From Candidatus Dojkabacteria bacterium (GTDB lineage: Bacteria; Patescibacteriota; Dojkabacteria; JAHIVN01): DNA of 32,188 bases. The notes below the pieces were generated by a model. The model saw only the letters and a list, made by a program, of their open reading frames with translations. It ran no database searches and had not been told where the DNA came from. The stretch covers positions 1 through 32,188 of the forward strand of contig JAQVGX010000006.1 of assembly GCA_028696515.1 (NCBI GenBank), read 5' to 3'. Positions 1-7,681 of the stretch are shown here, piece after piece; the stretch's first letter is position 1; every line of letters begins with the position of its first letter. A program made the translations under genes and the position numbers.

Positions 1-356
1 ACCGAAGACCAAAAAGTTACTGTATCTCCTCTTACAGCGTAAAATCCGGGTGACGAGACCTTTTCCACTCTTTGAAACGATTTTTCTTCTAAGATTTGCT
101 TCAATGAGGTGAATGATATGTTACCTTTTGTTATAAAGTTTTCAAAGTATCTTCTTATGTTTGTGTTCACATGAGTTGAATATACTATGGCCTTTTTGAT
201 ATCTTTGGATAAGGACTTTAGGATAATGCTTTTGGTGTCTATAGTTGTACCCATAACCGTAAAATGTTCTCCCTGGATTTTTTTTGTGGGGGTATCGAAT
301 TCACGAACAAGTTTTTTATACTCAGAACTCTGAGTGATATACTTTGTGAGAAGCAC
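1..356 (-). CDS. Partial conserved-hypothetical-like protein, runs off the window edge
   Basis: Read by hand on the minus strand: GTG at 356, open to position 1, translation VLLTKYITQSSEYKKLVREFDTPTKKIQGEHFTVMGTTIDTKSIILKSLSKDIKKAIVYSTHVNTNIRRYFENFITKGNISF... Missing from the ORF track because it is truncated. Confidence 0.55.
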   Translation of the reverse strand, partial: MLLTKYITQSSEYKKLVREFDTPTKKIQGEHFTVMGTTIDTKSIILKSLSKDIKKAIVYSTHVNTNIRRYFENFITKGNISFTSLKQILEEKSFQRVEKVSSPGFYAVRGDTVTFWSS

Positions 357-415
357 CCTGGGATTATATCGGATTCAGAAGTATTTGGCTAGTATTTTCC
401 TCTTTCTGTTTGTAA

Positions 416-676
416 CTATATATCTATTCGAAGATACATCACCATAGAACTTTGGGGAATCTCGGGTAAGCTGAAAAGCTGGTTGAGTGCTCTAGAAATA
501 TCTTCGCCAGATAGTTCTGTTGTATCTACCGCGAGTATGTTTCTCTCTGTAAGCGCATAAGATAATCTCTGGTGTCCTGATACCGTTTCTATAGTCAGCT
601 CTCCGCGTACAGTTGTTACAGTATCTCTTGCATATGTTAAGAATTCGTTCAAGGAGGGAAGTGACTCTTTAGACAT
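416..676 (-). CDS. Small hypothetical protein (86 aa)
   Basis: ATG to TAG ORF, same strand as its neighbours; no family recognised. Confidence 0.5.
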   Translation of the reverse strand: MSKESLPSLNEFLTYARDTVTTVRGELTIETVSGHQRLSYALTERNILAVDTTELSGEDISRALNQLFSLPEIPQSSMVMYLRIDI

Positions 677-880
677 AATATAAAACTATTAAATATTATA
701 TATCCAGTATAGCTATTTCAGAAAAAAATGCAAGCAGATGGCTTTTCTCTCTTCCGAAATACCCAAAGGGCATTTGACAGTGAAGTCTGGTAAACCTTTC
801 ATTTAGATCGGGGCTGACAAGGATGTGGGTAGCACGATGAGGCCATTGAATAGGCCACTGTGCACAAGTATGGGAATAGG

Positions 881-1305
881 TTATATGACAAACCCCTTAG
901 GTCTCTTGAGGTTTTCTCTTTTTCTCAGTGAGGGACGTGGAAATCCTGTACGGGGGGTGAATAAGTCTGATTCAGTAAAGTTTCTTATCAATATAGCCAG
1001 TTTCGATCTACCTATGATATGTGCAATGTCAACAGTGATTAGTTCTTTGATTTCTTTCAAATCATTCTGCTCAATATTATCAGGGGAGATCAATAGATAG
1101 TATCTACTATTATCTCGTTTGTAAAATAATATCCAGGGTATACGATTTGAAGTTTTTTCCGTCTCTGTTCCTGACTGTTTTTCGTAAGTAGTAACACCAT
1201 GTTCTACGCGACTTCATGCCTTTCCTGTTTTTGAACTAAGCCACCTAGACAAAGGACCAAAGTCGCTTCTATCTATTATTATTTTCGGCTCAAATACAAA
1301 TTCCA
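881..1305 (-). pseudogene. Hypothetical gene interrupted by one in-frame TGA (1214-1216)
   Basis: GTG at 1305, just past the PlsY stop; translation VEFVFEPKIIIDRSDFGPLSRWLSSKTGKA*SRVEHGVTTYEKQSGTETEKTSNRIPWILFYKRDNSRYYLLISPDNIEQNDLKEIKELITVDIAHIIGRSKLAILIRNFTESDLF...GFVI, ending in TAA at 881-883. Frame is kept across the stop. Confidence 0.5.
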
Positions 1306-1308
1306 CAA

Positions 1309-1965
1309 TCAAAAAGAATAATCGTTATCAAAGAGTAACCTTGACATAAAAAGTCTAAAGGATTTTTGTTTTTTGTATTCATAAATCCTAGCGGTCACTC
1401 TTCTGAAAAGTACAAGAATCATTATCATAATTGAAAAAACCCTGAATGTATTGTTTTCACAGATAAAGGTCATCAAAACGTACGCGGAAAGAGCAGCCAG
1501 CGTAAGAACAGGTGAGCTTATGATTTTTATTTTCTTTAGACTGTCAACCAATGCTGTAATAAGAGAAAATGCGAATATAGCTAGGGGTAACAGTGCTGCG
1601 ATTGGAGTTAGAAAGAGCATAGTTCCAAAGATGGTAGCTATGCCTCGCCCACCTGCAAAATTGAAGTATATGGGCCAATTATGTCCTATAACAGCAGAAA
1701 TAGCTATGAAAGGCAGCCACATAGCATCGATTCCCATAAATTGAGCGATAATCAATATAGGAATGCCTTTTATAACGTCAAAAGCTCCAACGATAATTCC
1801 CCAGAGTAAGCCAACATTTTTCAGTACATTTGATCCTCCAGCTTTGCGATCTCCTATTTCCCTTATATCTTCATTTATAACAAGCCTTGTGATGATGACG
1901 GCTGAAGAAATCGAACCGACGAGATAGTTAAATATTGCAAGTAGAATGCCAATTGACAAATTCAT
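1309..1965 (-). CDS. plsY: Glycerol-3-phosphate acyltransferase PlsY (acyl-phosphate dependent)
   Basis: N-terminal GSISSA, GGSNVLKNVG and GHNWPIYFNFAGGRGIAT motifs; polytopic membrane pattern. Confidence 0.88.
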   Translation of the reverse strand: MNLSIGILLAIFNYLVGSISSAVIITRLVINEDIREIGDRKAGGSNVLKNVGLLWGIIVGAFDVIKGIPILIIAQFMGIDAMWLPFIAISAVIGHNWPIYFNFAGGRGIATIFGTMLFLTPIAALLPLAIFAFSLITALVDSLKKIKIISSPVLTLAALSAYVLMTFICENNTFRVFSIMIMILVLFRRVTARIYEYKKQKSFRLFMSRLLFDNDYSF

Positions 1966-1968
1966 AAC

Positions 1969-2838
1969 TTACTTTTCCATATAAAAAGCGACCCCTATGA
2001 CTTCTGGACCAAAATGGCTGGCAACAGTCATAGACATCTGATTGTACGAAATAACCTCAGGGTTAAACTCTTTTTCAATAACTGGGGCAAATTCACTTTC
2101 GATTATTTCCCTTGTGCTTCCATAGTCATACATAACTTTAATTTTTGATGGTTTTACCCTGTCTATCTGTTCACTGATTTTCCTAACAATCACATTGAGG
2201 CCTTGAGAATATGTTCTTACTTTGGTGATTGGTTCTAAGGTACCGCCCATGTGCGTAATAACTGGTTTAAAAGACAAAAGACTTCCCAGCCAGGCCTTCG
2301 CCTTTCCGATTCTGCCTCCCTTTTCAAGATATTTCAAGGTGCCTATGACGCCATATTCATCAACCAGCCTGTTTTCTCTAACATTTCTCAAGAAGTCTAA
2401 GATATCATCGATGCTCTTTCCCTCTTGAGCTAGCTGATTGCTCTCGTATGCTAAGAGTCCTTCTAAAGAAACAAGGACTTGAGAATCAAAAGCCCTGATA
2501 TCCTTCCCCTCATCTTTAAGCTTTTCTGCTGTTTGTTTTCCGAGACTGTAAAAACTTGACAATTTCGATGATGCGCCTATGTAAATGGCTTTATCAGTAT
2601 CCTTTGTTGCTTCTAAGAAATGCTGACGCATTTCGGCAGGAGATATAACTGCAGTTTTCGGCATTTCATCTAGGGAAGCCAATTGATGTATGAATTCATC
2701 ACATTTTTCATCAGTATCTTCTTTTTCGGTTTTTCCTTTGTAAACTACATTAGCGGGGATAAGGTGGATACCATGATTCTTTGCAAAATCAAATGATAAC
2801 GAAGAAATTCTTTCAGTGATAATCTTTACTTTGGACAT
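1969..2838 (-). CDS. DegV family fatty-acid-binding protein (FakB-like)
   Basis: DegV-type sequence (ITERISSLSFDFAKNHGIHLIPANVVYKGK..., GTLKYLEKGGRIGKAKAWLGSLLSFKPVI). Confidence 0.88.
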   Translation of the reverse strand: MSKVKIITERISSLSFDFAKNHGIHLIPANVVYKGKTEKEDTDEKCDEFIHQLASLDEMPKTAVISPAEMRQHFLEATKDTDKAIYIGASSKLSSFYSLGKQTAEKLKDEGKDIRAFDSQVLVSLEGLLAYESNQLAQEGKSIDDILDFLRNVRENRLVDEYGVIGTLKYLEKGGRIGKAKAWLGSLLSFKPVITHMGGTLEPITKVRTYSQGLNVIVRKISEQIDRVKPSKIKVMYDYGSTREIIESEFAPVIEKEFNPEVISYNQMSMTVASHFGPEVIGVAFYMEK

Positions 2839-2904
2839 AACTTTTTAGAAAACTAATATGGGAAGTCTAACTGATTAATTTCGAAATATCAAATTTGAGT
2901 TAGA

Positions 2905-4746
2905 TCATTCGAGAGAAACTATAAATTGATAGTTAGGTTGCCCTCCCTTTTGTGCCTGAACTTCGATTTCATGTTCTTTTTCTATAGATTCGAAAAGTGC
3001 TTTATAATGAGAAATGTTTACCTTTTTTCCAGCATAGATAGTCATGAGTTCTTCATTATTATACAGAAGCTGGATACTATTAGTTAACACCTCATGTACA
3101 TTTTCTGCACTCGAGATAACTTTGTTTTTATCTACGGAGAAGTAGTTTCCTTTTTTGATAGTGACTCCGTCTATAGTAGAGTCCTTTATCGCCTTTGAAA
3201 TAGAGAAAGTCTTAACTAAAGTTAAACCGTTTTCTATCATATCAAGATTCTTTTCTAACGATTCGTTTTTATCAAAATTTAAAATTGCCGACAGTCCCTG
3301 TACTTGATCAAATGTTTCGACGACACTGACCTGCTTTATCGACTTCTCAGCAGCTTTCTTCGCACCGATAAAGATGTTTTTGTTGTTTGGAAGTAAAATG
3401 ATGTTTTGTGACTGGGTAAAATCTATCTTTTGTGATATATCTGAAATGCTGGGATTCATGGTGTTTCCGCCAGGTATAGTATATACCCCTTCAAAACTTT
3501 CGTACATTTCTTTAAACTCGTGACTATTTACTACAGCTATCACGGCAGAATTTGAGGTTTGTGGCTCTGCCTGTATTTTTCGATTGATAAATTCTCTTTG
3601 TTGCTTGTGGATATCATCAACTTTAATTTTTTCTATCCTGCCAATTGTCGCCAATACTTTCTCAATGTTTTGCTTTTCCTTTAAGTGGAAGTGTATTTTT
3701 GTGTACTGATCCTTCTGGGCAACTATCAATGAACTGCCAAAGGCTGAAAGTTTAGTTTTTATGTTATCAGCTGACATAACAACATCTGAAAGAATTGCCT
3801 CATAGCAGTATCTTTCCTTAGGCGGTTTTTGCCACACTTGCAACAAGCTGAAGATCGATAGATTTGCCTTTTTAATATTCTGCCATTTTAGCTGAGTTCC
3901 TAGAGTCCTCATCAGATGGAATGCCTTCCTTACAGAAAGAAAGTTTTTCCCTCTTTTTAAAATGTGAAAAGCCTGTTTAAACAGCCATTTTACTTTGGAA
4001 AACGTGTATTTCAGCACTTTAAAATTAAATTCAATTATTGATCTTGCTCCTCCTGAGCCAAAGGTGCCAACTGTATCATCCCAGACACGTGCGAGTTTTG
4101 GTGATGTAAAATCATCCGAAGAAGTAGATGTTATCAGCTTTCTTCCTTCTAGGGCTTGATAAAAAGCTTCTAAGAAATAAACAAAACCTGCACCTCCTGC
4201 GTCAACTACTCCTGCCTCTTTCAGCTTATGAAGCATTTCAGGAGTTTGACGTAGAGTATTTTGTGCTTTCACAAGTGCAGCTTTCATAATTTTTTCAAGC
4301 GAATTGTACGATTGCTTTCTACCTATTTCATCCGTGGCGGATTTTATGATTGTGAGAATTGTTCCCTCGACTGGTTCTGAAACACTGTTGTATGCTTCTT
4401 TCTGTCCATTCTGAAATGCTTCGTATAATTGATTTTTATCAAGATTTGTCTCAATTTTCTCACAGAATCCTCCAATGAACTGAGAAAGAATAACTCCGCT
4501 GTTCCCACGGGCACCCATAAGACTTGCCTTTGATATTTTCATAGCAAGATTTGATATTGTTACATTCTTATCTTCTCCTATCTCCTTCATAACCTCATTC
4601 AGTGTCATCGACATGTTTGTTCCTGTATCTCCATCGGGAACCGGGTAGACGTTTAGATTGTTAAGAAGTTCTTCTTTTGATAAAAGCAATTTTTCAGCGT
4701 ATTGGAAAATTTGCTTAAGTTTTTCTGCATCAATTTCGGTGATCAT
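2905..4746 (-). CDS. fakA: DAK2/DhaL-domain fatty acid kinase, FakA/YloV-like
   Basis: DhaL motif NLNVYPVPDGDTGTNMSMT, GARGNSGVILSQ, VVDAGGAGF; FakA-type middle (KERYCYEAIL, KIHFHLKE) and C-terminal region (IPGGNTMNPS). Start placed at ATG 4746 (MITEIDAEKL), not the track start at 4788. Confidence 0.88.
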   Translation of the reverse strand: MITEIDAEKLKQIFQYAEKLLLSKEELLNNLNVYPVPDGDTGTNMSMTLNEVMKEIGEDKNVTISNLAMKISKASLMGARGNSGVILSQFIGGFCEKIETNLDKNQLYEAFQNGQKEAYNSVSEPVEGTILTIIKSATDEIGRKQSYNSLEKIMKAALVKAQNTLRQTPEMLHKLKEAGVVDAGGAGFVYFLEAFYQALEGRKLITSTSSDDFTSPKLARVWDDTVGTFGSGGARSIIEFNFKVLKYTFSKVKWLFKQAFHILKRGKNFLSVRKAFHLMRTLGTQLKWQNIKKANLSIFSLLQVWQKPPKERYCYEAILSDVVMSADNIKTKLSAFGSSLIVAQKDQYTKIHFHLKEKQNIEKVLATIGRIEKIKVDDIHKQQREFINRKIQAEPQTSNSAVIAVVNSHEFKEMYESFEGVYTIPGGNTMNPSISDISQKIDFTQSQNIILLPNNKNIFIGAKKAAEKSIKQVSVVETFDQVQGLSAILNFDKNESLEKNLDMIENGLTLVKTFSISKAIKDSTIDGVTIKKGNYFSVDKNKVISSAENVHEVLTNSIQLLYNNEELMTIYAGKKVNISHYKALFESIEKEHEIEVQAQKGGQPNYQFIVSLE

Positions 4747-4752
4747 TTTGCC

Positions 4753-4758
4753 ATTATA
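4753..4758 (-). promoter_or_regulatory. Putative -10 element of fakA
   Basis: TATAAT ggcaaa ATG on the minus strand (6-nt spacer to start). Confidence 0.5.
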
Positions 4759-4766
4759 GCAGAGGA

Positions 4767-4808
4767 GGATAAACAATTGTATAACCACGGTTATACAATT
4801 GTTTATCC
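4767..4808. repeat. Perfect 20-bp inverted repeat with 2-nt centre, upstream of fakA
   Basis: GGATAAACAATTGTATAACC-AC-GGTTATACAATTGTTTATCC read directly; overlaps the preceding gene's stop codon and sits 8 bp upstream of a TATAAT on the minus strand. Confidence 0.9.
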
Positions 4809-5702
4809 CCTTGCTGCATTTAGCATTCTGTACTTTTCAATTCTTCTAAGATGTTTCATCACGTTTGTGCTGTATTGTAAAGCCTTTTTGGGAGCTTGTG
4901 TTATTTCTTCAGGCAATCCGGCGTCATCAGCTACTTTTCGAAGAAGATGCTTTCTAATGCCATTTCGTATCAGGAAATTGCCAGGTAGTGAAAGTACGTA
5001 TTCAGCTAGTTTCTCGTTAGCAAATGGCAGTATAAGTTTCTTATTCAAATACTTTGCTAGCTTGAACTCTCTCTTTTCTAAATTCTCAGTAAATTCTTTA
5101 TAACAATCCTTCATTTTGAGTTTCAAGTTTTGAGTTTTAAGATACTTATGAAAGCCACCAAACAGAGTGTCTGCTCCATGTCCTGTCAAAACATATTTTT
5201 CTTTGATATTTTTGAGAAGAATGAAGAAGGGCAGGGTATAGGAAATAGAAACTTTGTCAGTATCTTTCGTGATGGCTAGGTATTCACTGAGATTGGTTCT
5301 TAAATCGATGTCAGTTAATTTGATTCTCTTGTATTTGAATGGCTTTCCGGCTAATAGGGTTCTCAGCTTCTGTGCGGATTTGTTTACAAGCCGATATGCT
5401 AAAAGGCTTTGGCCAAAATCATAACATCCCTCAAAGCCAATAGTGTAAAGAGTTATCTTGGCATTTGTGTAAGCATTAGCAAGAAAAGCAACTAGTGAAC
5501 TGTCTAAACTCCCAGAGAAAGGAATAGCAAGCTTGGTTACATCCTTCAGCGACTCAGAAAAGATTAGTATCAAAAGTTCCTTAGTTTTTTGAACTGCTTG
5601 GTCCACGGAAGAAGTATATAGCAAATAGCAGTTAGCGTACAGAGAGAAACGAGTAGCTGATAGTAGACAGCGAAGCAGTGAAACAGATGAGCAGTGTAAC
5701 AA
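4803..5702 (-). CDS. Asparagine-synthase C-terminal-type PP-loop ATP pyrophosphatase (no glutaminase domain)
   Basis: PP-loop AIPFSGSLDSSLVAFLA; TGHGADTLFGGFHKYL; PLLP-like FANEKLAEYVLSLPG...RKHLLRKVADDAGLPEEITQAPKKALQYSTN. Start uncertain (the N-terminal ~30 codons look non-coding; GTG at 5606 is an alternative). Confidence 0.8.
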   Translation of the reverse strand: MLHCSSVSLLRCLLSATRFSLYANCYLLYTSSVDQAVQKTKELLILIFSESLKDVTKLAIPFSGSLDSSLVAFLANAYTNAKITLYTIGFEGCYDFGQSLLAYRLVNKSAQKLRTLLAGKPFKYKRIKLTDIDLRTNLSEYLAITKDTDKVSISYTLPFFILLKNIKEKYVLTGHGADTLFGGFHKYLKTQNLKLKMKDCYKEFTENLEKREFKLAKYLNKKLILPFANEKLAEYVLSLPGNFLIRNGIRKHLLRKVADDAGLPEEITQAPKKALQYSTNVMKHLRRIEKYRMLNAARG

Positions 5703-5835
5703 GTAAATGGACGATAATGTAGCTAATAGACCATATTTCTACCAACCATTCTTTGTGGCTTTAGGACATGAGTAACATTTGGTGCATTATGCATTTTAAG
5801 GTTGTATAATGTTTTATTATTAGCTTAGACTCGAA

Positions 5836-6684
5836 ATGTGGCCCATATATATAGCGTTAAGTAAAACCTTTGACTCTTTTGCTACTATAGTTCAGAAGAA
5901 GATACTTCGAAGTGATGATACTCATCCAATCACATTTGCAATTGTTTTTCAGTTTATAACGGGTTTACTTATTGGAGCATTTGGCATACTGATTGGAGAT
6001 TTCGGTATGAAAGCGAATGGAGAGTTTAGACCTTGGAATATACTCATTATGCTTATTCTTTATGGCTTCGGAAATATCTTTTATTTCAGGTCTTTGAAGG
6101 TAATAGATGCGTCCAAGTTTGTCGTGATTTCAGGCAGCACCTCGATATTTACAATTATTACCTCAGTATTATTTTTGAAAGAGAAATTGGAAGTTCCTCA
6201 AATAATTGGTGCTTCTTTCATTTTTTTAGGTGTTTTAGTCGTGAATTTGAAAAAAATGAAACTGTCATTTGGGAAGGGAGAGTTTCTGGCTCTACTTGGT
6301 GCAGCTTTTTTTGGGTTTGAAGTAACAAACGATAAGTACTTATTGTCAGATATGAAATTATATCTATTCTTGACTTTAGGATTCTCTGCCTGTGCTGCAT
6401 TTGTGGCATTATTTTACATAAGGGAACTTAAGTACGCTAAAGCTATACTTGGCAAAGATGGAATTTTTAAATTCTTGCTTTTCTGCATATTATATGCTCT
6501 GCAGGCAATATTTTTCTTTCAAGCTCTAGATATGAGCGATTCTTCTTCTCTTGTAGTTATCATAAATACGGCAGGAAGAATTATTACAGTTGTTTTGTCA
6601 ATAATATTTCTTAAAGAACTAGATAATATTTTACAAAAATTTCTGGGTGTAATATTTGTTGTAGCAGGCCTGTTTTTTTTATAG
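5836..6684 (+). CDS. EamA/DMT-family transporter
   Basis: About 10 hydrophobic helices, two-repeat EamA layout, e.g. DASKFVVISGSTSIFTIITSVLFLKEKL and the C-terminal repeat DSSSLVVIINTAGRIITVVLSIIFLKE. Confidence 0.85.
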   Translation: MWPIYIALSKTFDSFATIVQKKILRSDDTHPITFAIVFQFITGLLIGAFGILIGDFGMKANGEFRPWNILIMLILYGFGNIFYFRSLKVIDASKFVVISGSTSIFTIITSVLFLKEKLEVPQIIGASFIFLGVLVVNLKKMKLSFGKGEFLALLGAAFFGFEVTNDKYLLSDMKLYLFLTLGFSACAAFVALFYIRELKYAKAILGKDGIFKFLLFCILYALQAIFFFQALDMSDSSSLVVIINTAGRIITVVLSIIFLKELDNILQKFLGVIFVVAGLFFL

Positions 6685-6704
6685 TTTAAATAAGCAATCT
6701 TCAT

Positions 6705-7310
6705 ATGGATCATAAACAAATAATACTGTTTCTCTTTGAACTTGGACAAGCTAGGTTGATCAAGAATAGTGGCTGGAATCTTATCAATGCGGATCCGGCC
6801 AGCGTTCCGTCCATTGCTGAGCACTCTTTTAGAAATGCTGTTATTGCTTTGATTCTGGCTCGGATGGAAAAGGCAGAAAATCCTGAGCGGATAGCTCTTA
6901 GAGCTCTTTTTCATAAACTGCATAAAACCAGACTTTGTGATAGACATAAGGTAGCAGCAAATTATTATGATTATCCTCCGGAAGTTAAATCTTTGATCAA
7001 CAATGATCAATTTTCAATGCTGGGAGATGATTTGAAAGGTGAAGTCCAGAAAATGATTGAATTAACTGACGAAGAGAAATTGATCGCTAAAGATGCCGAC
7101 CAGCTGGAGCTGGCTCTTGAAGCAAAAGAATTTATAGATAGAGGGTATTCCAGGGCTCAAATGTGGATTGATAGAATCGGTGAAGTTTTACAGACAAAAT
7201 CAGCAAAGAAGTTGCTTGATGAAATCAAGTCGACACATTCATGCGACTGGTGGAAGGATCTGAAAAAGAAGCCGCAAACGAATGAGAAAGATTATGTTTC
7301 GAGGGTTTAG
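6705..7310 (+). CDS. HD-domain (YfbR-like) protein with altered HD motif
   Basis: VPSIAEHSFRNAVIALILARM, ALFHKLHKTRLCDRHKVAANYY (where ...FHDLHE/TR.GD.HK is expected), KDADQLELALEAKEF. Confidence 0.75.
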   Translation: MDHKQIILFLFELGQARLIKNSGWNLINADPASVPSIAEHSFRNAVIALILARMEKAENPERIALRALFHKLHKTRLCDRHKVAANYYDYPPEVKSLINNDQFSMLGDDLKGEVQKMIELTDEEKLIAKDADQLELALEAKEFIDRGYSRAQMWIDRIGEVLQTKSAKKLLDEIKSTHSCDWWKDLKKKPQTNEKDYVSRV

Positions 7311-7633
7311 AGAGCCAGCAAAACTGCTAACCAGAAAGGAGCTAGCGGACTTAGGGAATTTGACTTGTCTAGTCTGCGTGATTTGTAAAATTCTATCGTA
7401 CTCACCAACTCAAAAACACACTCTTCTCTAAAGTTATCCATAGTAACAATTTACAAAGTTTTTGAGTCTTTGCAGCTAACCAACAACATCAAACTTCTGA
7501 CATCCAACGTCTAACATCCGATATCTTAGAATAGTGCATGAAGTTTATTTACTAAGGTTTGTGTAGATCGTGACGGTCAAATCACTAGTCCCATAGTAAA
7601 TCTCGCGGAAAAGTAAAAACATTTTAGTCTTAT

Positions 7634-7664
7634 AGTATTAACTCCTAAATTATAAGTTAATACT
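7634..7664. repeat. 10-bp inverted repeat with 11-bp spacer upstream of elp3
   Basis: AGTATTAACT cctaaattata AGTTAATACT, ending 1 bp before TATAAT at 7666-7671. Confidence 0.7.
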
Positions 7665-7665
7665 G

Positions 7666-7671
7666 TATAAT
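7666..7671 (+). promoter_or_regulatory. Putative -10 element of elp3
   Basis: TATAAT tgtactttct ATG (10-nt spacer to start). Confidence 0.5.
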
Positions 7672-7681
7672 TGTACTTTCT

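Noticed and set aside
825-1100. Plus-strand 91-aa ORF
   Set aside because: Antisense to the longer minus-strand frame 881-1305, which fits the operon and extends upstream; the plus frame looks like a shadow.
6519-7010. 163-aa minus-strand ORF
   Set aside because: Antisense to well-supported EamA and HD-domain genes; no motif.
7311-7681. Intergenic segment with short repeats (CTTCTGACATCCAACGTCTAACATCCGATATCT)
   Set aside because: Short degenerate repetition with no regular period or spacer structure; not a CRISPR array and no ncRNA fold identified.
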